A stretch of 64,000 nt of DNA from Roseobacter cerasinus (lineage in GTDB: Bacteria > Pseudomonadota > Alphaproteobacteria > Rhodobacterales > Rhodobacteraceae): the NCBI RefSeq assembly GCF_009811755.1, contig NZ_BLIV01000005.1, positions 1 to 64,000 of the forward strand, in the 5' to 3' direction. The position numbers and the translations under genes are program-made. Positions 28,907-36,622 of this stretch are shown here, one piece after another. The first letter of the stretch is position 1. The number at the start of each line of letters is the position of its first letter. A model generated the notes under the pieces. It was not told where the DNA came from. It saw only the letters and a list, made by a program, of their open reading frames with translations, and did no database searches.

Positions 28907-29330
28907 CTGTAACTCCCCTCAGATTCTCTGAGGTGAACCTTCGGCGGAAGGCACTAACGACTTCCTAACAGGTGGGCTTAATACGAGGCTTGACCAATCG
29001 TAATTCTCCCTACTGAATTCTCCAGCTATCAAAGACAGAAGGTTGGTTGTTCGAGCAAAGCGGGGCCATCTCTGAAACTTCGCTGCAAGATGCATCAATG
29101 GCAGCCATTCCTGCCGCTGTGCAGCAGGCTATTTTGCGCAGGTGCGTCGATCTTCAATGATGCGTGCGCGCGGCAAGCTTGCGAGGCTTCCGAAATGGGC
29201 TCTCTCCAGACCTTTGCTGCAAAGCGATCGGATGGCGACAGTGCGGGACATTGCTGCCTTTAGTATCCACTCTTTGGAGCAAACCCACCGACTTCCAGTC
29301 GGTCCCGCTTTAGCGTGAAACAAATGTCAT
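28907..29330. other. Gene-free region upstream of the RTX-type gene
   Basis: About 420 bases. It must hold the RTX promoter. A 64-codon minus-strand frame at 29129-29323 has no ribosome binding site and looks accidental. I see no tRNA or clear IS end before the hairpin at 29331. Confidence 0.45.
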
Positions 29331-29399
29331 ATGTCGATACCTTCTGAAAAATGAGCCGCAGCCGGCGTCGAAGGCTCATTTTTCAGAAGGTATCGACAT
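29331..29399. repeat. 27-bp perfect inverted repeat sequestering IS200-type tnpA start
   Basis: The arm 29331-29357 is the exact reverse complement of 29373-29399, with a 15-base loop. The right arm contains the AGAAGG ribosome binding site (29385-29390) and the first two bases of the tnpA ATG, so the messenger would hide its own start. IS200 is known to use a 5' stem-loop to repress transposase translation; this fits, though the perfect 27-bp stem is long. Confidence 0.85.
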
Positions 29400-29559
29400 G
29401 CATTATTCCACCGGCAGCCATTGCGTATTTTATCACCGTTATCACATCGTCTGGTCGACGAAGTATCGCTACAAGGTGCTGCATGGCGATATCCGGCTTC
29501 GCGTGCGCGACATCTGCCGCCAGGTCTGCCACGAAAAGGGCGTAGACATTAACCGTTAA
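29398..29559 (+). pseudogene. IS200/IS605-family TnpA, N-terminal fragment
   Basis: Fifty-three codons beginning MHYSTGSHCVFYHRYHIVWS and continuing TKYRYKVLHGDIRLRVRDIC. This is the start of the Y1-HUH transposase of IS200/IS605 elements, including the H-x-V-W-x-T-K-Y-R motif. It ends at TAA (29557-29559), well short of the usual ~130-150 residues, and lacks the catalytic HUH and tyrosine. It is too short to be active. Confidence 0.8.
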
Positions 29560-29633
29560 AAGTCAGTTGCCCTCGGCATGCGCTTCGAAAACTAGGTAAA
29601 TGAGCTAGCACCCGGAAATTCTCCTCGGTCTAG

Positions 29634-29906
29634 TTACTTCGCGAATAGCTCGCCTATTGAGGCTACGCGCTGAATAATGGTGATACCGTCCATCATAGAC
29701 CGCGTGGCTCTATCCCATTCCGCGATCACAAGCACATCGTTGGTTCCGAGCGCGTCAATTGCCTTCTCGAGCTGAGGACGGCCCTTGACCGTCTTGGCCG
29801 TGGCCTTCTCGCGAAAGATGCGATCCACGCCCGCGCCATTCAGCGCTCCGATCTGGCGGTCGAGGCTCTGGGCTTGGGTAGATACCCTGGCGTAGCCGAT
29901 CAACAT
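29634..29906 (-). pseudogene. Serine resolvase (Tn3 type), N-terminal fragment
   Basis: Ninety residues beginning MLIGYARVSTQAQSLDRQIG, with catalytic Ser9 and the EWDRATRSMMDGI region of the resolvase catalytic domain. It stops after RVASIGELFAK, where intact resolvases continue for another ~90-100 residues through the E-helix and the helix-turn-helix. It has lost the DNA-binding half and should be inactive. Confidence 0.75.
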
Positions 29907-30089
29907 AGGGTCAGCTTATCAGAACGAGCCGAAACTCGCACCGGATTTATACACCGCATCCACAGCCTTGTTTGCAGCGATTAGCCGAGATGGTGCATAA
30001 GTTATAATTTGCGCTCCATTTTTCATCGCAAAGCTTTCACCATGTGTCGAAGCCCGCACAAATTGGAGATTCTTGATGTCACAGTTTCT

Positions 30090-30923
30090 TCAAACAACAG
30101 CTAAAACGTTATCGATGTTCCGAGATTGCCCGATGGTGGTCGGTTCAAGTCGATGACCCTTCAGCGCCCAATCCACCTCGAAAGCTAACCGTTGGACGGA
30201 TACCAAAGCAGCTTGAGCTTCACGGTAACGGGCAAAGCCTGATTCACCTGGTCGGCGCGCAAGCCGAGAGACCAGTTGGGGGATGTCTCCGTGTAAGATC
30301 TGTTCAGATAAAGCTTCAGCCCAAGGCAGTTCAGACTTCAGCACGGAATGATACCCAAAACCCTTGCGCGTCTTGGCTGCTTGCGATGCCCTATTCTGGT
30401 AATCGATGACTAGGCCAAACACTGTTTCGGAAGCTTGTGGATATTCAGAAATTCCTGCGACGATTCTCTTACTCTCAAACGGGCCGATCGCTGGCGCGAC
30501 AATCATGTCAGCCATGCCCAAAGCGACAGCTTGAGGTTCGTAGATTCTTGCGGAGGTATCGATCAACAAGATATCGATGCCGGTTGCATGTGCGACAGCT
30601 ACCGCGTCTTCAACCTCGTCGCTAGTTTCACATTCCAAAAGACTCAGTTGTTGGCCGCAAAACCCACATCTAGTCATCCGTTTTGTCCAAGCGCGAAGCG
30701 GTGAAACCTGGCACCACGCGAGGTCACTACAATCCATCACCGCAACCCGTTTTCCCTGGGCGAGAAAGCCAGAGGCGAGCGCCATTGTGGATACCGTACG
30801 ACCAGAACCGCCCTTGTTTGCGAAGAATGTGATCGTGTCCATGTCAGATAAACCCTTTTGTCCAGAGAACTTCCTGCAGCGCTCGACAGGATCATATGCA
30901 GCGGCGTTGCGTTCATTCACCAT
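30090..30923 (-). CDS. ParA/VirC1-like P-loop ATPase
   Basis: It belongs to the deviant Walker A group of partition ATPases. The P-loop reads FFANKGGSGRT, so the usual second lysine of KGGxGKT is arginine; the Walker B-like DILLIDTSA is present. The arrangement recalls VirC1 of Ti plasmids, a ParA-like protein that helps conjugative transfer. The gene follows the XRE regulator with a short overlap, suggesting coupled translation. A second start at 30842 (MDTITFF), with AAAGGG upstream, would give a protein beginning right at the ATPase fold. It may serve maintenance or transfer of the integrated element. Confidence 0.7.
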   Translation of the reverse strand: MVNERNAAAYDPVERCRKFSGQKGLSDMDTITFFANKGGSGRTVSTMALASGFLAQGKRVAVMDCSDLAWCQVSPLRAWTKRMTRCGFCGQQLSLLECETSDEVEDAVAVAHATGIDILLIDTSARIYEPQAVALGMADMIVAPAIGPFESKRIVAGISEYPQASETVFGLVIDYQNRASQAAKTRKGFGYHSVLKSELPWAEALSEQILHGDIPQLVSRLARRPGESGFARYREAQAALVSVQRLAFEVDWALKGHRLEPTTIGQSRNIDNVLAVV

Positions 30924-31575
30924 TCGCCAAGTGGCCGCTTACGCCGTCCGGCATATCCTCGGCGACCATCTTGTCCCAAGCAACCGTGTCACGTTCGTAG
31001 GACTCCTGATCTTCTCCATAGTCCTCACAGAAGGGTGGTGCTGGTAGATCTTCAGGGTGATACTTGTAGCGGGTTACCGACCTTACAGCGTCGACTATGT
31101 CGCTAGGTCTCGCCCTGACACCATCGGTTTGCCATGCGAACATTTTGTCAATGACAGCCCGCTTTGTCTTCATTGGCATGCTTTCGTACTTATGACCGAG
31201 AAAACAAAGCGCCTTTATGGCCTCATCAACAACGAACCTGATCGCATCCAGGTTTGGAGCCTTCGAGCCTCCTAGGAGGACTTCGTTCAGATCAGCTCCA
31301 GTGAATGCCTCTAACTGAACAAGGGCACTGGAGGGAATTGCTCGTTTACCCGTTTCGTACATATAGTAGCTTCGCGATGACACGCCCATCATTTCAGCCA
31401 TTTCAGATTTCTTGAATTTCCGTTTTTTACGGAACGCCTCAAGGTTTTCATGCACTTTCACACTGAGCGCTTGAGCGAGAGTTTGATCATTGATCATCGC
31501 CTGCATCGCCGCTTCTTCGGCCTCGTGTTGCTGCTCAGGTGTACCGTCAAATCCCTGAATTGTGAAGTGTGCCAT
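30913..31575 (-). CDS. XRE-family helix-turn-helix protein (220 aa)
   Basis: Residues about 42-100 form a Cro/CI-type helix-turn-helix (KKSEMAEMMGVSSRSYYMYE followed by TGKRAIPSSALVQLEAFTG). The rest is a longer acidic domain I do not recognise. It should be a DNA-binding regulator or partition partner. It overlaps the ParA-like gene by 11 bases and is divergent from the small genes leading to the integrase, so it may control both directions. Confidence 0.75.
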   Translation of the reverse strand: MAHFTIQGFDGTPEQQHEAEEAAMQAMINDQTLAQALSVKVHENLEAFRKKRKFKKSEMAEMMGVSSRSYYMYETGKRAIPSSALVQLEAFTGADLNEVLLGGSKAPNLDAIRFVVDEAIKALCFLGHKYESMPMKTKRAVIDKMFAWQTDGVRARPSDIVDAVRSVTRYKYHPEDLPAPPFCEDYGEDQESYERDTVAWDKMVAEDMPDGVSGHLANGE

Positions 31576-31666
31576 GCCAAATCAGTCCTATAGTTCCGAT
31601 TTTTTGCATCCTGACAAGACGCATCTTGTTTGTAAAGCAAAACTGCGCTTAATTGCGAAAAGTTAC

Positions 31667-31906
31667 ATGGAACGGAGAAAAACGGTGCCCGAACTGCTGA
31701 CGCATGGTCGAACCCCGGAAGAATGGAGCCAGACCCTTGCTGGACACGGGGTACATGTATCGCCACGACTAATTCGCTCAAAAGCGCGCGAAACCGGAAA
31801 CTACCGCCAACTTGGGCATTTGATGCTTTTGCTGCCTTCCCATATCGAAGCTCTGATCGAACCGGGTATTGCAAAGGAAAATCTTAACAGGCCACTGGGA
31901 GGCTGA
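31667..31906 (+). CDS. Small putative DNA-binding protein (excisionase-like, 79 aa)
   Basis: The segment HVSPRLIRSKARETGNYRQL then GHLMLLLPSHIEALIEP resembles the short winged-helix/excisionase-like proteins encoded just before tyrosine integrases in Rhodobacterales islands. The start could be the ATG at 31667 or one further upstream (31574). It is followed at once by the next small gene, then the integrase. The function is inferred from place and motif. Confidence 0.5.
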   Translation: MERRKTVPELLTHGRTPEEWSQTLAGHGVHVSPRLIRSKARETGNYRQLGHLMLLLPSHIEALIEPGIAKENLNRPLGG

Positions 31907-31912
31907 TTGAGG

Positions 31913-32104
31913 ATGCCAAACCCCCGCTCGCCTTCCATGCCAACCAAGCGTCAGATTGAAGAGGCATATAAAATTGCCCGTGATCTGTGCCCCGGAGTTC
32001 GCATCAAAGGCGTTGGACCTGATGGTGTAGTCTTTGAATATCCAGAGAAAGGCGACGAAGCTGATGAGTGGGCAGGCAAACCATTCTCCGGAGATGCAGC
32101 ATGA
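31913..32104 (+). CDS. Small hypothetical protein in integrase operon (63 aa)
   Basis: A small soluble protein with KRQIEEAYKIARDLCPGVRI and GVGPDGVVFEYPEKG. Short proteins of this pattern, upstream of integrases, are familiar from Rhodobacteraceae islands, but I know no function. Its stop overlaps the integrase start (ATGA at 32101-32104). Starts at 31907 (TTG) and 31937 (ATG) are alternatives. Confidence 0.55.
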   Translation: MPNPRSPSMPTKRQIEEAYKIARDLCPGVRIKGVGPDGVVFEYPEKGDEADEWAGKPFSGDAA

Positions 32105-33105
32105 AGAAATTGCCTTACCTTCGATCGAAACTGCGCCGTGGGCGATGGTTTCACACGTATCGTCGTCGTGATGTGGAGCGCTCTTTGGGTGTTCACGGTC
32201 TACATCCAACTGACCCCAAAGTTTTAGCTGCTTGGGCGGCTGAACACGCGCGGTGGCAGGACATGCCACCCGATACCGAAACACCTGAGGCTGGCACTTT
32301 TGCATGGGCGCTGGACCTCTACACGTCCGGTAATGACAAGTGGGCGAAGTATGCGGACGGCACTCGTGACGCCCGCTCTGCGATCTTCAAACGCTATCGC
32401 AAGGCCCAAGGCGCGCGCCCGGTCAAGACGATCACCAGCGAGGCGATAGAACGCGCCCTATGTGCCAAGGGTGGCCATGGTGCCGTGAACGAATACAAGG
32501 CCCTAAAGCCTGTGTTTGAACATCTGCGCCGGTTAGGCTTCATTCGCAAAAACCCGTTAGTAGGGATCGAACTGGACAAGCCGAAAATTCAGGGCTTCCC
32601 GGTCGCAGACGCTGAGGACATTGCCGCTTTTCAAAACCGCTGGCCCGTCGGCACGCGCGAGCGCCTGATATTTGATTTAGGCCTCTACACTGGTGCCGCG
32701 CGGACTGACCTCGCCAAACTCGGGCGCAAGAACATCAAAGACGATCTACTGGTTTATGAGCGCCAGAAAAGCGGGATCATTGCAAGGGTGCCTCTCACCG
32801 CTGAGTTGCGCGCAGTGATCGACCGGACGCCCGACATAGCTCCGGCATTCATCCTCACTCAGGTTGGCAAGCCATTTAAGGCGGCGAGCCTAGGCAATGA
32901 GTTTGGGGACGCGGCGGGCGCGGCTGGGATGGCGTCACGCCTTCATGGCCTGCGCAAAGCCTTTTGCATTTACTGGGCTGAGAACGACGCCACCACGCAC
33001 CAAATCGCGGCGATGGCCGGTCATATGAGCCTTTCAGAGGTGGAGCGTTATACGCGCGCCGCTGACCGTGAACGCATGGTCAAATTGCTGGTAGGGGCGG
33101 CCTGA
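32101..33105 (+). CDS. Tyrosine recombinase / phage-type integrase
   Basis: A 334-residue integrase with an N-terminal core-binding domain (about 55-155) and C-terminal catalytic domain carrying Arg in LYTGAARTDLAKL, the beta-strand Lys (RQKSGIIARVPL), H-x-x-R in RLHGLRKAF, His in AGHMSLSEVERY and the nucleophile Tyr in the same block. It should catalyse insertion and excision of the island at the tRNA-Arg 83 bases downstream. The ATG at 32101 overlaps the previous stop; a longer frame from 32068 is less likely. Confidence 0.9.
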   Translation: MKKLPYLRSKLRRGRWFHTYRRRDVERSLGVHGLHPTDPKVLAAWAAEHARWQDMPPDTETPEAGTFAWALDLYTSGNDKWAKYADGTRDARSAIFKRYRKAQGARPVKTITSEAIERALCAKGGHGAVNEYKALKPVFEHLRRLGFIRKNPLVGIELDKPKIQGFPVADAEDIAAFQNRWPVGTRERLIFDLGLYTGAARTDLAKLGRKNIKDDLLVYERQKSGIIARVPLTAELRAVIDRTPDIAPAFILTQVGKPFKAASLGNEFGDAAGAAGMASRLHGLRKAFCIYWAENDATTHQIAAMAGHMSLSEVERYTRAADRERMVKLLVGAA

Positions 33106-33187
33106 AATGGGACACGCCTACCTCAAAGCGGGACACACCCGCGCAACCTATTGTAAGATCGGAGAAAAAATCATGCAGATAGCAAAA

Positions 33188-33264
33188 TGGCGACCCCGGC
33201 AGGATTCGAACCTGCAACCTGCCCCTTAGGAGGGGGCTGCTCTATCCAGTTGAGCCACGGGGCC
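33188..33264 (-). tRNA. tRNA-Arg (CCT anticodon)
   Basis: The minus strand folds into a complete cloverleaf: acceptor GGCCCCG/CGGGGTC, D-arm GCTC/GAGC, anticodon stem GCCCC/GGGGC with loop CTCCTAA (anticodon CCT), T-arm GCAGG TTCGAAT CCTGC, discriminator G and encoded CCA (33188-33190). The integrase next to its 3' end makes it the probable attachment site of the accessory region. Confidence 0.95.
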
Positions 33265-33384
33265 ACTCGCGATTGGTTTATGGCAACTCGGTTGTTTTGT
33301 CATCGGTCAAATCCTCTTCCGAAGTGTCCTTGATAGCGGGTGCGCTCCTGCGGTACCAAGGGGCACCAATACAGGACATTCCAA

Positions 33385-34428
33385 GTGACAAGACCAAAGC
33401 AGCGCCCCTTGACCCTTCGTGATGTATCGGAAGCCTGCGGGGTGTCGGAGATGACGGTGAGCCGGGTTCTGCGCAACCGCGGGGACGTCTCGGAGGCCAC
33501 GCGGCAGAAGGTGCTGGAGGCGGCGAAGGCGCTTGGCTACGTGCCGAACCAGATCGCGGGCTCGCTGGCTTCGCAGCGGGTGAACCTGGTGGCGGTGATC
33601 ATCCCCTCGCTGTCGAATATGGTCTTCCCCGAGGTGCTGACTGGCATCAACCGCACCTTTGACGGCACGCCGCTGCAGCCCGTCGTCGGTGTCACCGACT
33701 ACCTGCCGGAGAAAGAGGAGCAGGTGCTCTACGAGATGCTGTCCTGGCGACCCTCGGGCGTGATCATCGCCGGGCTGGAGCATTCGGACCCGGCGCGCGC
33801 GATGCTGCAGAACGCGGGTATCCCGGTGGTCGAGATCATGGACACAGACGGCAACCCGGTCGATGCGATGGTGGGCATTTCGCACCGCCGGGCGGGGCGG
33901 ATGATGGCGGCGGCGATCCTCAAAGAGGGCTACACCCGCATCGGCTTCATGGGCACGAAGATGCCACTCGATCACCGCGCGCGGAAACGTTTCGAAGGGT
34001 TCACCGAAGGGCTGACGAAGGCCGGGATCGAGATCGAGGCGCGCGACTTCTACTCGGGCGGCTCGGCGCTGGCCAAGGGGCGCGAAATGACAGCCGCTAT
34101 GCTGGACCGGTCGCCGGATCTGGATTTTCTCTATTATTCCAATGATATGATCGGGGCGGGTGGCCTGCTTTACCTGCTTGACGAAGGGATTGACGTGCCG
34201 GGGCAGGTTGGTCTGGCGGGATTCAACGGTGTTGAACTGCTGCAAGGGCTGCCGCGCAAGCTCGCGACGATGGACGCTTGTCGCTCCGAGATCGGGGCCG
34301 CAGCGGCGCAGATCATCATTGACCGCAGCGCGCTGCCGGAAGACGCGGACCCGGGCGAGCCGGCACGCATCGCGCTCACCCCCACGATCACCTATGGGGA
34401 CACGCTGCGCCGCACCCAGCGGCGATGA
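33385..34428 (+). CDS. LacI-family transcriptional regulator
   Basis: A 347-residue repressor. The N-terminal helix-turn-helix reads LRDVSEACGVSEMTVSRVLR with the hinge helix NQIAGSLASQRV, and the periplasmic-binding-like domain follows. It is closest in style to the GntR (gluconate) subgroup. The GTG at 33385 has AGGA 8 bases upstream; the longer frame from 33340 lacks one. The only linked gene is the DNA glycosylase, with which it overlaps by four bases, so its sugar targets lie elsewhere. Confidence 0.85.
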   Translation: MTRPKQRPLTLRDVSEACGVSEMTVSRVLRNRGDVSEATRQKVLEAAKALGYVPNQIAGSLASQRVNLVAVIIPSLSNMVFPEVLTGINRTFDGTPLQPVVGVTDYLPEKEEQVLYEMLSWRPSGVIIAGLEHSDPARAMLQNAGIPVVEIMDTDGNPVDAMVGISHRRAGRMMAAAILKEGYTRIGFMGTKMPLDHRARKRFEGFTEGLTKAGIEIEARDFYSGGSALAKGREMTAAMLDRSPDLDFLYYSNDMIGAGGLLYLLDEGIDVPGQVGLAGFNGVELLQGLPRKLATMDACRSEIGAAAAQIIIDRSALPEDADPGEPARIALTPTITYGDTLRRTQRR

Positions 34429-35636
34429 ACACAGCCGTTCTCGATAATAAAGCTGCGCGCCGCCTCTTCCTCGACCGGCACGCCCTGAGTGAGGCCCCCG
34501 CGGGGCCCGCGAAAGGCGCTGACCTGCTGGCGCTAATCGAACGGCTGGGGTTTGTGCAGCTCGACAGCATCAACACGCTGGCGCGCGCGCATGACCTCAT
34601 CCTGTTCTCGCGGCGCCCAACCTATCGGCCCAAGGCGTTGAAACTGCTCTATGAGCGCGATCGGCAGCTCTTTGAGCACTGGACCCATGATGCCGCCGTG
34701 ATCCCCATGGCCTTCTATCGCCAGTGGCAGCTGCGGCGCGAGCGCGACGCGGCACGGTTGCGTGAGAAATGGAGCGAATGGCGCCGCGACGGCTTCGAGG
34801 CGCAGTTCCAGCCGGTGCTCGACCAGATCCGGGAGCAGGGGCCGCTCTGTTCCTCCGATGTGGGACTGGACGAGAAGCGCGGTTCGGGCGGCTGGTGGGA
34901 CTGGCACCCGTCAAAAACGGCGCTGGAATACCTGTGGCGCAGCGGAGCGCTCTGCGTCGTGGGGCGCGACGGGTTCCGCAAGCGCTATGACCTGACCGAA
35001 CGGGTGATCGACCAGACGCTCTGTCATCCTCTGGAGGCAGAGGAACATGCGGCGATTGTCGATTGGTGCTGCGCCAATGCGCTGGATCGGTTGGGCTTTG
35101 CAACCCCGGCGGAGCTGGCGGCGTTCTGGGATCACGTGACGCTTGAGGAGGCCAAGGCCTGGTGCGCCGAGGCGCTGGCGCGCAGGGCGTTGCAGCCCAT
35201 AGAGGTGATCACCGCAACGGGCAAGGCACAGAGCTGCTACGCCCGGCCCGACATCCTCGCCGACCCGGCGCTGAGCACCGAGCCCACATCGCGCCTGCGC
35301 GTGCTGAGCCCCTTCGACCCGGCGTTGCGCGACCGCAAACGGGCCGAGCGGCTCTTCGGTTTCGACTACCGGATCGAGATCTTCGTGCCCGAAGCCAAGC
35401 GCAAATACGGTTATTATGTCTTTCCGATCCTCGAAGGCGACAGGCTGGTCGGCCGGGTGGATATGAAGGCGTTCCGCGACCGGGATGTGCTTCAGGTCCG
35501 CGCGCTCTGGCCCGAACCCAAGGTGCGCTGGGGCAAAGGCCGCGTTGCCGCCTTTGAGGCCGAGCTTGCGCGGCTCACCCGGCTGGCCGGGGTCGGTGCT
35601 TACGCGTTTGACGACGCGTGGTTGCGCGGGGCATAG
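34425..35636 (+). CDS. AlkZ/YcaQ-like DNA glycosylase (winged-helix protein)
   Basis: A 403-residue member of the HTH_42 family (YcaQ, AlkZ, AlkX). The catalytic QxD motif is visible as GFVQLDSIN near residue 44, and winged-helix repeats follow. Family members unhook DNA interstrand crosslinks or excise bulky alkylated bases. Its start overlaps the LacI gene by four bases, an odd pairing that may only reflect compact layout. Immediately after its stop the DNA becomes integrase debris. Confidence 0.82.
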   Translation: MNTAVLDNKAARRLFLDRHALSEAPAGPAKGADLLALIERLGFVQLDSINTLARAHDLILFSRRPTYRPKALKLLYERDRQLFEHWTHDAAVIPMAFYRQWQLRRERDAARLREKWSEWRRDGFEAQFQPVLDQIREQGPLCSSDVGLDEKRGSGGWWDWHPSKTALEYLWRSGALCVVGRDGFRKRYDLTERVIDQTLCHPLEAEEHAAIVDWCCANALDRLGFATPAELAAFWDHVTLEEAKAWCAEALARRALQPIEVITATGKAQSCYARPDILADPALSTEPTSRLRVLSPFDPALRDRKRAERLFGFDYRIEIFVPEAKRKYGYYVFPILEGDRLVGRVDMKAFRDRDVLQVRALWPEPKVRWGKGRVAAFEAELARLTRLAGVGAYAFDDAWLRGA

Positions 35637-35779
35637 GCCAGATGACCTCTTCACCCTTCTGCAAATACTCACGTCGAAACGTCTGAGCCTGGCGCATCGG
35701 GCATCGCCGGACCTGGAGGTCGTTCTGGAGGGTCTTCCGGCGCGCGTCATCGCCAAGGAGCCGCAAGATCGGCGGTCTT

Positions 35780-35902
35780 ATGGAAGAACGGTTATTCGGC
35801 TACGGAAGTTCGAAAGGCTATAATGATCGGTGGAAGACGATCTGTAAGGCTGCAGGAAGACCTTATCTTTCCACCCATGCCGCTGCCACAGCAGAACTTG
35901 TT
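35780..35902 (+). pseudogene. Tyrosine integrase fragment
   Basis: The frame encodes LFGYGSSKGYNDRWKTICKA and then AGRPYLSTHAA, the segment leading to the H-x-x-R box of phage integrases of the roseobacter type (where THxxGRH would follow). The arginine, final histidine and tyrosine are lost; the frame then runs into the 3' end of the convergent cytochrome gene. It is an integrase scrap marking an old insertion at this spot. Confidence 0.6.
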
Positions 35903-35908
35903 GGCTTT

Positions 35909-36622
35909 TTATTCGCCGGGCTGTCGATGGTCATCATCCCGCCGGATGCCCCACCCGATGGGTTTGCGGTGATTGCCTGGATGCTCGGTCCCCGGACCCC
36001 AAATCGCTTGATAGGTATCCACGGCGTGGCCCTGGCGCTGCAGAGCCACAAACAACAAGGCAAACCCAATCCACCAAAGCGTGATCACCAGCCACATCCA
36101 TAGGGGTGCATTGGCGTCCCACATGCCAAGGAGAAGGGTCAGCGAGGCCAAGAGCAGCAGAGCATATCCGACGGACTTGTGTACCCATTCGAACATCACG
36201 CGCCACGGCGTCATATCGTAGTGGTCTCCACGCAGTGAGCCGTCAGGTGCAGGCGATGTCGGCCCACCTTTTGTGCCGCGAAAGACGCCAAGGCCAACCT
36301 GAGCGCAAACCAGGACAATGACCGAGTAGCCCAGTTTCGCATGCAAGTCCCTCGGCTCACCGGTCTGGAAGACCAGTCCAAGGCCGACTCCCGTCAGCAA
36401 TAACACCAGGCTTTGCCCCATCCAATGACCGCGCCACCAGACCTGACTGTCCAGTTCCTGCGGCCAGTCCTGACCAGGCAGGACCTTGTAGAACCGCGCA
36501 ATCAAAACAGCGAGCGGGGCCAATATGCCCCAGGCCAGCACCATGCTGCGGCCATGCCACGCGACGCCAGATGCGACCTCATGCGCGCGCGCCGGATCAA
36601 TTGGGGCAAAAAGCCACTCCAT
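35909..36622 (-). CDS. Cytochrome b561-type membrane protein in sugar ABC operon
   Basis: A 237-residue protein with five or six membrane helices and histidines at the positions expected for two b haems: AWHGRSMVLAWG, WWRGHWMGQ, DLHAKLGYSV and FEWVHKSVGY. Such proteins move electrons across the membrane. Its ATG overlaps the stop of the upstream permease gene by one base, so it is co-translated with the importer. Its last few residues may have been altered by the integrase debris downstream. Its role next to a sugar importer is not known. Confidence 0.75.
   Translation of the reverse strand: MEWLFAPIDPARAHEVASGVAWHGRSMVLAWGILAPLAVLIARFYKVLPGQDWPQELDSQVWWRGHWMGQSLVLLLTGVGLGLVFQTGEPRDLHAKLGYSVIVLVCAQVGLGVFRGTKGGPTSPAPDGSLRGDHYDMTPWRVMFEWVHKSVGYALLLLASLTLLLGMWDANAPLWMWLVITLWWIGFALLFVALQRQGHAVDTYQAIWGPGTEHPGNHRKPIGWGIRRDDDHRQPGE

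Noticed and set aside
29129-29323. 64-codon minus-strand frame upstream of the IS200 hairpin
   Set aside because: No start signal and unnatural composition; treated as non-coding.
31907-33105. Search for a second attachment site matching the tRNA-Arg 3' end
   Set aside because: I found no second copy of the tRNA 3' sequence elsewhere in the window by eye, so no island boundary is claimed.
35780-36103. 107-codon plus-strand frame
   Set aside because: Only its first part is integrase-like; the remainder is antisense to the cytochrome b561-type gene, so the whole is not a gene.
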